A DNA stretch of 64,000 nt from Enchytraeus crypticus (taxonomy: Eukaryota > Annelida > Clitellata > Enchytraeida > Enchytraeidae). Below, one piece after another: positions 35,401 through 44,890 of this stretch. Below the pieces are notes generated by a model. That model saw only the letters and a list, made by a program, of their open reading frames with translations. It did no database searches and had not been told where the DNA came from. The DNA is taken from assembly GCA_905160935.1 (NCBI GenBank), contig CAJHZI010000030.1, positions 124,001-188,000 of the forward strand, in the 5' to 3' direction. Both the position numbers and the translations under genes were made by a program. Position 1 is the stretch's first letter. Each line of letters starts with the position of its first letter.

Positions 35401-36879
35401 CCTGCTTATCATCGATAATTTCCACATCCATACCCGTCTGTTCTGCATCCGACTTGATCTCAATTGTCTCCGGAATATCTCTAGAATTATCAACAGCCTC
35501 AATTTCCTGCTTCAATTCAGTAACTTTATCTCCATTGCCAGCTTCACATTTTGGTTCTTCAGCAGCAGCCTTTGTAGGACTGTTAGAGGTCTGGTTCACA
35601 TTCACTAAGTCTTCAGACTCACCAAAAGATCTTTGAGCCTTCTCCAAAATCTCTTCAGGCGCAGTAACACCCTCCGATTTCTGAATTGAACCAAAATTCT
35701 GCTCGTTTTCAGCTACAGAATGCTTTGATGCTGCTATCTCATCGAATTTAGCATAATCTGGCCTAGCACTGTCGTTGCTTTCAACTGTTTCAGTTTTCCC
35801 AGTTTCGTGAGAGTCAACTTTTTCACTGACGCGAGATGTACGTTGATCTTCCGCTGCCTGTGAATCTTTAACAGGCGAAGTAATATAAGCTGAAGGTTGC
35901 TCCATCGCTTGAGCATTAGATTGCTCAATAAAATGAGGTTCATGAGCAGCGGGTTGAGTCACATCAGTGTCTACACGAGAGCCACTGTTATCGAGCTGTT
36001 CGGAGATTCCTTCATCAACATCAGTCGACACAGCTATGTTCGCCTCAATCACCGTATCGTTGAGTTCTGTACTTTCATCTAACAAAAATTTCTTAAATTA
36101 TGGTATTTAGTCGCATACTGAACTTTTACATTATCGATTGCAAAAACACGACAGAGCTATCCAGATTTTATTTTAAAACTTAGTTCCTGTAGCTAATATA
36201 AACCTCTTTGTTAATTAATTTAAAATATAAAGTAAACAAACATTATAGTCAAATGATCAACTATTTTGATAACTATTTCTTTTTTATATCTATTTTCTCT
36301 AGCCACTACGCTGAGAAAATTCTTAATAAAATTATAAATTCATATAAAAAGATATTAATACAAAAATTTATCTTTAGGATAATGCAATATATACAAATTT
36401 AATGACAGCATTAAGTTTCATTCAATTTCGCTATGATCACAGAAGCTGCGATCACAGCAGAGAAATATTCAAAAATATTTCATGACATATCTTTAACAGT
36501 TAACATAACACAACCGAACATTACAGAGACAAGAAGCAATTATATGCTTGTTTAAGACTCATCAGGCTCTTAACTAAAACCAATTAATATTAATAACACA
36601 TAGTTCAATATAAAACTGAAAACTAATACAAGTACATTTACCAAAAAGAGCCAGTGACCAACTAGGCCTATAAGCCAGTGACCAACTAGGCCTATATAAA
36701 ATTAAACTTGTATAAAATTAACCTGACGTCTCAGCCTCCTGCGAGTTTGATTCGTCCAGAAGGGCGTCAGATAAACGTTTTATAAGATCGGCTTTCAAAC
36801 CTTTCGTATCCAGCCCACGCTTCTTAAGCTCATCCTTCAATTCATTAACTTTCAACTTACCTACATCGACGTCACTCAT
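23484..36879 (-). CDS. HNRNPUL1: Full-length hnRNP U-like protein (SAP-SPRY-P-loop-RGG), 18 coding exons
   Basis: Nuclear RNA- and chromatin-binding scaffold protein of the hnRNP U/UL family. Exons in transcript order: 36723-36879, 35335-36078, 34886-34991, 34208-34309, 33671-33753, 33094-33233, 31660-31759, 30916-31028, 29934-30089, 29196-29306, 28758-28880, 27918-28046, 26887-27055, 26200-26406, 25504-25680, 24880-25034, 24284-24493, 23484-23864. All junctions are GT-AG with matching phases. The sum is 3,363 nt, i.e. 1,120 residues plus stop. Domain order SAP, acidic, SPRY, P-loop kinase-like, RGG, Gln-rich matches vertebrate HNRNPU/HNRNPUL1. An Arg-Ser region between the acidic part and SPRY is an extra feature. 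The start is the first ATG, directly before the SAP motif. The stop codon overlaps an AATAAA. Invertebrate orthology to U, UL1 or UL2 is not resolved; the symbol is a family label. Exons 5-18 are duplicated at 6.5-17.0 kb. Confidence 0.95.
26887..29306 (-). CDS. HNRNPUL1: Exons 10-13: P-loop polynucleotide kinase-like domain
   Basis: Exons 29196-29306, 28758-28880, 27918-28046, 26887-27055. Exon 11 carries Walker A GLPGAGKS followed by [19 protein letters not shown]. Exons 12-13 give KKRNYILDQ joined to [12 protein letters not shown], the conserved family stretch with the Walker B-like Asp. In hnRNP U this domain binds ATP and controls oligomerisation on RNA; that is family knowledge. A tRNA-derived SINE sits in the intron between exons 11 and 12. 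Confidence 0.94.
28155..28397 (-). mobile_element. tRNA-derived SINE, family A, in hnRNP U-like intron
   Basis: Same order as the 20.5 kb copy, with GGGTTCGAATCCCAGCC as B box. It lies in the intron between exons 28758-28880 and 27918-28046 of the full gene, in the gene's own orientation. The matching intron of copy 2 (11924-12207) does not contain it. Confidence 0.75.
29318..29500 (-). repeat. 16-bp minisatellite next to an acceptor, full gene
   Basis: About 11 irregular units related to AGCTAATAGCAGACGT, just upstream of the acceptor at 29306/29307. Homologous in position to the array at 12776-13195 but shorter and more diverged. Confidence 0.75.
29934..33753 (-). CDS. HNRNPUL1: Exons 5-9: SPRY (B30.2-like) domain
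   Basis: Exons 33671-33753, 33094-33233, 31660-31759, 30916-31028, 29934-30089. Recognisable SPRY stretches are [56 protein letters not shown] and the closing [10 protein letters not shown], in the order seen in HNRNPUL1. Joining exon 5 to exon 6 gives LDKYTSDLSL, collinear with the LDxYxxDL of vertebrate family members, which supports the donor chosen at 33670/33671. Tandem repeats carrying extra donors follow exons 5 and 7. The intron between exons 6 and 7 holds a LINE fragment not seen in the second copy. Confidence 0.93.
30590..30614. repeat. Palindrome in hnRNP U-like intron
   Basis: AGAGACTGATTATAATCAGT followed by CTCT: arms of 12 bp with no loop, in the intron between exons 30916-31028 and 29934-30089. 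Confidence 0.7.
31425..31659 (-). repeat. 54-bp tandem repeat carrying splice donors, full gene
   Basis: Same array after exon 31660-31759: junctions at 31606, 31552, 31498 and 31444, again exactly 54 bp apart. The number of units with a donor (native plus four) equals that of copy 2, so the array existed before the gene duplication. Confidence 0.88.
31785..32640 (+). mobile_element. CR1/L2-like LINE 3' fragment in an hnRNP U-like intron
   Basis: The plus strand encodes reverse-transcriptase C-terminal sequence: [16 protein letters not shown], then [19 protein letters not shown] (a stop and frame change follow), [40 protein letters not shown] and a final VWNRL. This order is the 3' end of CR1/L2/Rex-type LINE ORF2. 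The tail is probably the AATAATAATAACAATAAA near 32620-32640. It is antisense to the host gene. The equivalent intron of copy 2 lacks it, so it inserted after the duplication or was lost there. Confidence 0.8.
32893..32936. repeat. Perfect 20-bp inverted repeat (hairpin) in hnRNP U-like intron
   Basis: Arm GGAGAAAGACTGCACCAAAG at 32893-32912, loop AAAG, then its exact reverse complement at 32917-32936. A third, imperfect copy of the right arm (CTTTGGTGCAGTCTCTCTGC) follows at once. It lies in the intron between exons 33094-33233 and 31660-31759, next to the LINE fragment. Confidence 0.85.
33491..33670 (-). repeat. 27-bp minisatellite carrying splice donors, full gene
   Basis: Same unit as at 16.3-16.9 kb, with only about seven copies. 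Donor-like junctions lie at 33562, 33589, 33617 and 33644 besides the native one at 33671; the one at 33644 has GC in place of GT. One extra base in the third unit upstream of the native junction breaks the frame after about three in-frame units. Confidence 0.85.
34208..34991 (-). CDS. HNRNPUL1: Exons 3-4: Arg-Ser repeat region
   Basis: Two exons, 34886-34991 and 34208-34309. Together they encode an Asp-rich start and then dense RS dipeptides, e.g. [18 protein letters not shown], ending in RSTERQR. RS regions are typical of SR-type splicing factors and mediate protein contacts controlled by SR kinases; a role here is inference. Exon 3 starts after a codon split 1+2 and both exons end with a codon split 2+1. 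The donor at the left end of exon 4 gives the phase needed by the first SPRY exon of either 3' module. A SINE relic lies in the intron between them. Confidence 0.88.
34770..34851 (+). mobile_element. 5'-truncated SINE, family B, in hnRNP U-like intron
   Basis: Begins at the end of the tRNA-like head (CTTGGGCTCACCCGCC) and continues CACTGACATCACTTTCGAG to TTAGCTTTACCAGCTTTATC. It lies in the intron between the two RS exons of the full gene. Confidence 0.65.
35335..36078 (-). CDS. HNRNPUL1: Exon 2: long acidic, disordered region
   Basis: Residues about 53-300 on a single 744-nt exon, rich in Glu, Asp, Ser and Thr, with no predicted fold visible. It corresponds to the acidic segment after the SAP domain in hnRNP U proteins. 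Acceptor at 36078/36079 and donor at 35334/35335 both join in phase 1, giving an Asp codon across each junction. It has no copy in the downstream module. Confidence 0.9.
36723..36879 (-). CDS. HNRNPUL1: Exon 1: start codon and SAP DNA-binding domain
   Basis: Residues 1-52. The ATG is at 36879-36877. The peptide contains [18 protein letters not shown] and then a second helix ending near [10 protein letters not shown], the two-helix SAP pattern that binds AT-rich scaffold-attachment DNA in hnRNP U and SAFB. The exon ends in phase 1 at a GT donor. No TATA box is evident just upstream; 5' UTR and transcription start cannot be placed. There is no second copy of this exon in the window, so only the full gene can encode an SAP domain. 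Confidence 0.93.
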
Positions 36880-37414
36880 TCTCGCAAATATTTAATACGT
36901 CACTTACAAATGATGCAGTAGATGCGTATCCAATGTTTACAAGCTAGAAAATATCTACTTTAATAACTCGTTTTAAATTAGGATATATCTACTCGTATCG
37001 ATATCCACCAAGAAGTAAAGATCCATCAACGATTTTAAGCAAACAACATGGCCATCACGCCAATTTATAAACAAATCTTTGTTCCAGAAGTAAGGATTGT
37101 ATTTCGAACAGCCAATCAGAGTCGAGTTCTCAAAAGTTAATTGATGACTTGACCAATCCACGGCTAGATTGGTTTTAGCGTCCTCACCCTCTTAAGCCCT
37201 GATGTTTTCTTCTTTTTCAAAATGATGAAAGACGATGACAGCAACAACACAGGTGCTACTGTTATTCACGACAGCATTTAGAACTGTGGAACCAAATCCA
37301 AAACAGATGACTACATCTTATTATTTTTCGTCTTTATTTTCTAAATATTTTCACCCCTAGATTAAGTATAGCTCTTCCAATATATATGGAATCAAACGTG
37401 TACTTTAAAGATAT

Positions 37415-37640
37415 GGCCTCCCGGGGGCCCACTGGGGGACCACCGTGGGCACTGGGGGACCACCGTGGGCCCCAACGAGGTGGGGCTTCACGGTGGGGCC
37501 CCACACCGGGGTGGGGCCCCACACCGGGGTGGGGCCCCACACCGGGGCCCCGCACCGAGTGGAGCCCACCGGGGTGGGGCCCCACCCCGGTGGGCTCCAC
37601 TCGGTTGATCCCCCACCCCGGGTGGGGTGGCCCAACCGGG
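37415..37640. repeat. GC-rich minisatellite, ~20-bp unit
   Basis: Repeats of GGGGCCCCACACCGGGGT and variants in otherwise AT-rich DNA. Open in several frames on both strands only because the unit has no stop codons. It begins about 540 bp upstream of the hnRNP U-like start codon. Confidence 0.85.
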
Positions 37641-38188
37641 TATATCTGTATTGCCCAACCGTTAAATGGATATGATATATATGCAAACTATTTTATGAAA
37701 TTAAAATGATTAAATAATCCTTATTACTTTGTACATTGTTTGAATTCTGACTTCAACTCTAGATTCTGTCTATTTTATGTATTAGTATAAAGGTTATGCA
37801 ATTTTTATTTTTATTCCTGCTTTTTGTGATACGCATGCTTGTACAAAGAAGAAGAACAAACTTGTGTTGCTTATGTCTTGTTCTTTAATTAGAGTCATCA
37901 AAAGATCCATGATTCGAAGGTATGATAGATATGACATTTATTATACCTTTAAGATTAGATCAATGCGAAAAATCAGACCATAGATATATAGAGTCAGTGG
38001 TACCACTGTCCAAAAAAATTACGTTCAAGATACAACAGTACTTCCAACATTCAGCCACACTGTAACATGTGCAGCAACAGTATTCCACTACAAATCAAAT
38101 AATTTATTTGTCAGCTAGGATGTATATCCATAAAAAACATATGGTAGCCAATGTTACGCTGTGGAAAAGTAGGATATTATTATATTAT

Positions 38189-38425
38189 TTGAATGTCTCA
38201 ATTGCATAGGGGTAACGTCATGAAGTTTTAAATGACAGATCCTGAGGTGAATTGAACTCTCGCGGGTTCGAATCCCAGCCTCGCTGATCTGAGAGTAAAA
38301 TCTCGTATATGCACTGGACTGGTTACACGGAAAATGAAATAAATTGACTAACGGTTTAAACATGTGGTATTAAAAAGTGATAGATATCAACACAGTTGAT
38401 CATTTCACTATAATGTGTGTTGTTA
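38189..38425 (+). mobile_element. tRNA-derived SINE, family A
   Basis: Plus-strand copy: TGTCTCAATTGCATAGGGGT, then B box GGGTTCGAATCCCAGCC, then the body to TTGATCATTTCACTATAATG. Close to full length. Confidence 0.75.
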
Positions 38426-40154
38426 TAGTTGTAGTATTGCATAAACGAGTAGAATATTGAGCGCGATTGGCTGAGGGCGTCAATTACAGCTGCTTTGTTC
38501 ATTTAATATTAGGGCAGTTATGGAAACCCATCGATTGCAATAATCTACATGTATAGATGTAAGCACTTTTCCTCCATTTCGGCAGCAACGATAAATACAC
38601 GAGTAGTCTACATATAGACTATATTGACTATATAGCACAATAAATGTTACATATTGTGTTATATAGTATCTTATATAGCATTAAAGACAAATATTGTATG
38701 AATAATCACAAAGTTTCATATTTCTCGTAGAATACGATGCAATGACATTTGTATAACTTGAATTTCGTCTTGATTGAGCGGTCTGCGATATTTGCTTTCC
38801 CGATCGGTTCGTATCATGTTCTAAAAATAGATTGAATTTGTTGCTAAAAGTAGATCTCTTCTGTAACAGACCATACTTCCGGATTTAATTACTGGAGGTA
38901 AACTAATGAGCCCGAGATATGACGAGACTCATATCGAATTAGGCCTACATGTGCAGTGTAAGCAGCATAAGTTAATAATTATACAATATAGGCTACATTT
39001 AGCGAACGCTTTTGTCTCGTTTGTTTTGAATAGTTCCATAAGATTAATATTTTGATCTAAGTTTAACCTAATATTCTCTTGAAAATGTCCTTATTGTTTA
39101 ACTTACAAGTCTTCGTTTATACTAATTAAGTGACTGAAATATGTCCATCTGTCAAAAGAGCTGTAGACCTCTCTATCGTCCCCTTAACATTTCATCAGAT
39201 TCTAGCCATTACTTTAAATTTTTTTCCAGGGATGGAAACGCCTGCTTTGTCAAATTAGGTTGTCATGTTTTAAGGTGTTTTTAGGTTTTTTGAGAATTTC
39301 ACAGTTAAAAAACTAAAAATCTTGCAATCTCAAAAATCATAAGCAGAAATGAATAAAGTAATGTTGTACTATTGGCTTGACTATGACTTTGACTATGTCT
39401 ATTAATAGCTTAACAACTAATTTGTAGCATCTATCAAAATAAACCGAAAATCCAAAAATCCTACTTTTGACACCACTCAGTTAGACAAAGCAACTTCTTA
39501 TCATGCATAACTACTGCGGAAGTAATAGGAATATCTGCTCTTTTACGATTTAATAACTATCAAGTATGTTTTTAAAAAAATATTATAAGTTCAAGTTTCC
39601 CCAACACCCCTATTGCCTATGAGCGTTAAATTAAATTAATAACCATTAAATTTGTGCAATGTATTAAAACACTCAAGTTAAAGTTAAACTTTTGTTTTTC
39701 TTCTCTTAATCAGATAATCTATAGATAATCTATTGCCATTTGCTGTTATTAATTAATATTTTAAAAGTTGGCTTTTCAAAAACGTAGCTATACGGTCAGT
39801 GTAATAATAATTATACAATCAGTTGGGAGATTTTTCCATTTTTCACATCCATGCAGCAGCATTGTCATTTATTAATTGTCGGCTTACAGTATCTAATGTA
39901 GCACATTAGCCTGCAATTAAACCCCAACCTACATAATGCCAGAATAATAATAAGCATATGTGCGTAGCACTATCCAGATGGCAGAAAATGAACTGAAAAT
40001 GAGAAATTATACAGTCTTTTGCAACGACAGAGAATCAGAGACATTAGTCTACATTATGTAGCTTAAAGATAAGCAAATGCGCGAACAGAAGAGGAGATTT
40101 ACATATCTATTGAGCTATTTTTAGCAACAAGTTACGAACCGATCGGGAAAAGAA

Positions 40155-40640
40155 ATATCGCGGGCCGGGGGGGTACCCCACCAAACCGGGGAGGTACCCC
40201 GTCCTCGAACAGACACACCAGCCCTCGAGCAGGCGCACCAGCACGGTACCCCTTGGGAGGGTACCTCCTGGGTTGATGCCCCACGGGATGGGTGCCCCCA
40301 GGGTGGATGCCTCCGGGGTGGGTGTCCCAGGGGTGGGTGCCCCCGGGTGGGTGCCCCCGGGGTGGGTGCCCTCAGGGCGGTTGCCCCCGGGGTGGTTGCC
40401 CCCCTGGGCGGGTGCCCCCATGGGCGGGTGCCCCCTTGGGCGGGTGCCAACATGGGCGGGTGCCAACATCATCGGGTACCAACATGGGCGGGCGAGTGCC
40501 ACCACGGGTGGGTGCCCCCATGGGTGGGTGCCCCCATGGGTGGGTGCCCCCATGGGTGTGTGCCCCCATGGGTGGGTTTCACCATGTATTGGTAGGGTAC
40601 CACCCTGAGTGGGTGCGTGTACCCTCTTTTGTGGGTGGAA
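40155..40640. repeat. GC-rich minisatellite, 15-16-bp unit
   Basis: Repeats of GGGTGGGTGCCCCCAT and variants. Overlapping open frames up to 148 codons on both strands encode Gly/Pro/His-rich repeats and are treated as artefacts. Confidence 0.88.
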
Positions 40641-41207
40641 CGCTCTGTCAAGTCTTTACTGTGGTAGACCCTATGGATTCGGTCCATGGAAAGTCCAACG
40701 GATTTTCTAGTTGTGAATAAGCTCGTGAAGTTGATTGAATATGAAATTATCTGCTATTAGATAATTTTACAGTGGTTAACTCGTTAAATCTGCTGATAGT
40801 TTAGACCACATCATGGATTTTATTGTTGTATTATATATTCATGTATAGTATTATTTAGGAAGATATTGCTTCTAAGAGCATTTTATAAATTGCTTCTATC
40901 CGCTTTTTATAAATCTGGATCCTTGACCAAGATCTGCAAAACACGCAAAACTTTTAACAGTTACAAATTTTGCGTTAACGGATAGTAGTTAAAATTGTTA
41001 ACCCGCTAATGGTTAATATGAATTTTTAGCGATTAGCAGGTTAGAGCAATATAAAATATGTTTTCAATTACCGAAATGATCTATTAAAAAGGTTCAATCT
41101 TTGGCTAAATCAACGAACAAAATTGGTCAAGAACGGTGCAAATCCGACAGGTGAAATACCAAATCATTGAACGTCATCATTTAATTGAAATCATCATCAC
41201 TATATAG

Positions 41208-41348
41208 TCTTTATCTTTGGACTGATTTTCTGGATTTTGCAATTTGAACCGTTTTTGGACCTTCTTTTTGCTCACCGGCTTCATTTTGCCTCAATAGTGC
41301 CCGATGTTGTCATTGATGACTGTAGCACTCTAATTGTTGTTATGTTAT
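41208..41348 (+). mobile_element. Interspersed repeat, family D
   Basis: CTTTGGACTGATTTTCTGGA through CAATAGTGCCCGATGTTGTC to GTAGCACTCTAATTGTTGTT. Confidence 0.65.
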
Positions 41349-41440
41349 GTAAGCCATATTGCATTATATAATGCCTTTCATTTCAGACATTAAAGGGGAA
41401 TTAAATTTTTATGCTCTTAAAATTTAATTTTTAAATTAAC

Positions 41441-41462
41441 TCTCTCTCTCTCTCTCTCGCTC

Positions 41463-41501
<39 letters not shown>

Positions 41502-41503
41502 GA
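41441..41503. repeat. (CT)n microsatellite
   Basis: CT repeat with two GCTC interruptions. Confidence 0.95.
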
Positions 41504-42051
41504 AGTGTTCTGTGAACTAGCTGCGTGGCTCTGTAGCCATTAAAAATATAATTATAGACTATAAGCTTACGTCTAGTACGCATAGTCGCATACCTTTGTT
41601 CATTTCAGACAAAAATTTACGCATTCTCTTGATTATATAGAGACAAAATGTCGAAGGCTTTTATAAGCACAATATATTCTAATTCTTTACCAGCTTCAGA
41701 TTGATTCCATAAAAAAACAAAAATATTTATGATTGTAATTTTATGAAACAAATGCATGTTCTACACATTTTTGATGCAAGATGTCAAGATGTTCTCCATA
41801 TAGGACAACTTGAAGCATGGTATGAAGTTCATTATGCCTTCTACTACCGTGTTGTGTCAGTTCATTATTTAATAGTACTGGTGAAAATGAACGACGACAC
41901 GAATTTTAGTAAATTCATAGTTCGAGTCTACATGTACGTGGATTCCTATAAGCAGTTCCATAAGCAGTTGAAGACCTATCTTTTCCATCTATCTTTTCCA
42001 TCCAGTGTCCATGAGCAGCGACCTGCGCATAAACCACCTTTTCCTTAACTC

Positions 42052-42206
42052 CCTTTACTTTGGACTGAATTTCTGGATTTTGGAATTTGCACCGTTTTTG
42101 GACCTTCTTTGTTTGCTCGCCGGTTTGATTTTGTCTCAATAGTGCTCGATGTTGTCATTGATGACTGTAGCACTCTAATTGTTGTTGTTATTATTATTAT
42201 TGATCG
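42052..42206 (+). mobile_element. Interspersed repeat, family D
   Basis: TTTGGACTGAATTTCTGGAT, TTTGGAATTTGCACCG, GTTTGCTCGCCGGTTTGATT, CTCGATGTTGTCATTGATGA, then GTTGTTGTTATTATTATT tail. Confidence 0.68.
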
Positions 42207-42223
42207 AAATAAAACTATTAGCA

Positions 42224-43080
42224 CATGGACCCAGAATGGGATTCCCAACATCGGATTGATCAGGGTCCTCTATATGTGGGGCCCAGGTGGGCTTCCCAGC
42301 ATGGAATTACCCAAAGCAACTAGAACATGGGCCCCGGATGAAATATCTAACATGGAATAGATATGGGTCCGCAATATGTGGGGCCCAGGTGGGTTTCACA
42401 GCATGTGATTACCTGGTTACCTGATTGCTGGTAGCCCAAGGTAACCCCATGCTGGGAAACCCACCTGGGCCCCACATATGGCGGACCCAGATATATCCCA
42501 TGTTGGGATCCCAGCTGGGGCCCTTGTGCTGGTAGTCCCAGGATACCTTGGACTACCAGCATGGGGTTACCTTGGGCTACCAGCACATGGGCCCCGGATG
42601 GGCTTCTCAACATGGGATAGATCTGGGTCAGCTATATGTGGGCCCAGGTGGGTTTCCCAGCATGAGAATACCCGTACTAATTTTATATGGGTCCCGTTTG
42701 GGAAACCATGGGCTAACCCATCCCCACCGTTTCCCAGCTTACCCAGACAATTCCTATATGGGCTCCACATGGCCATGTTTGCTGGGATGGGTGCCCCACT
42801 CCCCCACCCAGGGGGCGCTCACCCAGGGGTCGCTCACCCGGGGGGCCCCACCCGAGGGGCCCACCCCGGGGGGCCCCACCCCTGGGGCCCTTCTCCGGGT
42901 GCCCCACCCCGGGAGTCTCACGCCGGGGTACCCTACCTCGGGTACCCCACTCCGGGGTACTGTGGTACACCGGCGTCCTGGGTACCCCGGGGTGGGGTAC
43001 CACGGTGTAGGGTCGCCTCTGGTGCTCCGGGTGCTCCCAGTGCTCCGGGCGCTCCCAGTTCCTCGGGTGCCCCACTGACC
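42224..43080. repeat. GC-rich degenerate repeat block
   Basis: The first half has ~50-100-bp variants of GGGGCCCAGGTGGGTTTCCC, CAGCATG and ATATGTGGGGCCCAGG. The second half has short GGGGCCCCACCC / GGGTACCCCAC motifs. Some segments recur inverted (42425-42480 against 42600-42660), giving hairpin potential. Confidence 0.8.
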
Positions 43081-43107
43081 TGAGCTCCAGGGTTACCCCT
43101 GATTTAT

Positions 43108-43550
43108 TGTCCCTATTTAACGAGCCAAAGCTCGTGCCACTAATCTCGGACGAGGACGTCTCGAGATCGACGGTCAGGCAGAGACGGAACTGGCCGTGGT
43201 CAGCCCTTGTCTACCGCCTCAAGGCGTAAGTGAGCCTTGCAGTCCCTTTAATTGTTACCGTCTTAGCGAACTGATGGCAATTGTGACTGAAGGGTAGGTT
43301 GTAGTGTGTTTAACATCAAGGTTCAGAAGCACAAGGCTTCTCTTCAAGACGACTCGACACGCTCGAGCTACCGTCACAAAGATTAAGGTAGCAGTAAGTT
43401 ACTATTAGTAACACTGAATACCCTGGGTCCTGTTAGAATGCCCCCGATCCTGTTAGTAACACCCTTCCAAGACTTTTTTGTGACTGAAGCCCTGAGCGCT
43501 CGCCTTTTATAGTGCCTGTCTCAGGTTCGCCTCAAACACGTGACCGATTA
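43108..43550 (-). mobile_element. Possible solo LTR or promoter fragment
   Basis: A GC-balanced block unlike its neighbours. On the minus strand it starts TGTAATCGGTCACGTGTTTG, has a TATA box (TATAAAAG) about 40 nt on, then a TCAGTCAC initiator-like sequence, and could end in GGGACA, which fits TG...CA LTR ends. No matching target-site duplication was found and no internal retroelement sequence flanks it, so the boundaries are guesses. A Pol II promoter of an unseen gene is the alternative. Confidence 0.35.
43504..43542 (-). promoter_or_regulatory. TATA box with upstream CACGTG E-box
   Basis: TATAAAAG occupies 43511-43504 (minus strand) and CACGTG 43542-43537, about 26 nt upstream of it. An initiator-like TCAGTC lies about 25 nt downstream of the TATA box. 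It is the best core-promoter match noticed in the window. Confidence 0.45.
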
Positions 43551-43895
43551 CAACTGGTTATGTACCGGTTAAGTAACTACCGCTCAATCTGAACTTCAGA
43601 TGTCCTAGTGTTCTGCCAAATGATAAGTCCAAATTACATATTCCTTAGTCATGGTCATTGTCATATGGTTCATAGCTTAAATTATTTATAAATTATCAAT
43701 TTTTATAATTTTATTTATTTATTTATTATGAGATATTAAGAATAGCGCAGAAAAGTTAATCGTTTGTATTTTCAGTTTTCGTTTAATCTCTGTATAATTT
43801 ATGAAAAACAGTTATTATTTCGATCTGTTTAGGTTGCGCAACGCAATGATAACATTTTCCAGCTATAATAATTTTATATAAACCATTTATATGCA

Positions 43896-43899
<4 letters not shown>

Positions 43900-43940
<41 letters not shown>

Positions 43941-44005
43941 ATATCTATCTCTCTCTATCACTCTCTCTTTCTCTCTCTCCCTCCCTCCCTCTCTCTCTCT
44001 CTCTA
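43900..44005. repeat. (CT)n tract
   Basis: Interrupted CT repeat with a CCCTCCCTCCCT segment; the Ser-Leu frame across it is an artefact. Confidence 0.95.
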
Positions 44006-44107
44006 GTTTTAAGCTTATTGGAAATTCCAAGCTACACATTCATACTCAAAATCTGCTTCCATTCGTCATAAAGAGGCGAGTGAAAGAAGATATTCCAGAA
44101 CATACTC

Positions 44108-44251
44108 CAGCCACACTGGCTAAAGCCAGTGTCGATATCTGTAAGCTATTCGACAGCGGATCAGTAGGTGCGCGATTTAAATCCTGGGCTCTCCTTTCAC
44201 TGACATCGCTTTCGAGTGAGGAAACTGACTTTAAGCTTTAGCTTTACCAGT
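44108..44251 (+). mobile_element. tRNA-derived SINE, family B
   Basis: GCCAGTGTCGATATCTGTAA, B-box region GATTTAAATCCTGGGC, CTTTCACTGACATCGCTTTC and GAGGAAACTGACTTTAAGC, ending TAGCTTTACCAG. Confidence 0.72.
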
Positions 44252-44689
44252 AGGGGCGGATCCAGGAATTTCTTAAGGAGGGTTGCCCAATTTTTTTTGT
44301 TGAGAATGTACACTTTTTTTGCTTACGCATCCGCCTTCTTCAGGACATTCATGTGAGGGATTCAGAAAAATTGCAGTGGGGGGGGGGGGTTAAAATGTTT
44401 TCACTACTGCGCTCGGCTAGTAGAGTGAGTGTATTTTACCCATTCTATCTATTAGTATTTGGCTGGCATTATCAAAATACTAATGCCTTGCATAGGGCAG
44501 GACACCTGTGTTTTTACTGATTTTTTGGGTATGTGGTTTGCACATGTCAGTTTGATCCACACTGACGTGTGTAACTGAAACAAACGACATAAAGGGCATT
44601 TGTTGCCTTTTTGTCATTGCTGCATTTTCGTTTGTTGCCTTTTTTGCAAAAAAGGCAAATGACACTCTTTTTGTCGTTTGCTCTTCAGC

Positions 44690-44756
44690 TCGGATGCTTT
44701 TGCATAGTGCTCGATGTTGCCATTGTCCACAGTGTCTCTATAATTGTACGTATGAT
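44690..44756 (+). mobile_element. 5'-truncated repeat, family D
   Basis: Only the 3' part: TGCATAGTGCTCGATGTTGC and a diverged TGTCTCTATAATTGTACG. Confidence 0.4.
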
Positions 44757-44803
44757 TGATGATTAAATTAATTGCAGATTGTGCTAATTATTTTAATTGA
44801 ATA

Positions 44804-44807
<4 letters not shown>

Positions 44808-44866
<59 letters not shown>

Positions 44867-44890
44867 GTGTGTGTATATATATATATACAT
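44808..44890. repeat. (TA)n microsatellite
   Basis: TA repeat with a short TGTGTG interruption. Confidence 0.95.

Noticed and set aside
37334-37709. Gly/Pro-rich frames of about 90-107 codons
   Set aside because: Same reason: GC-rich minisatellite without stop codons on either strand.
38189-38290. Genuine tRNA gene, from the A-box-like start and GGTTCGAATCCC
   Set aside because: The segment does not fold into a full cloverleaf by eye and repeats in five other places with the same non-tRNA body; it is a SINE head.
40107-40720. Overlapping 110-148-codon Gly/Pro/His frames on both strands
   Set aside because: Frames open in several phases at once are a property of the stop-free GC-rich repeat unit.
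42478-43083. 201-codon plus-strand Gly/Pro-rich frame
   Set aside because: Lies wholly within degenerate GC-rich repeats and competes with a 176-codon frame in another phase and a 120-codon antisense frame.
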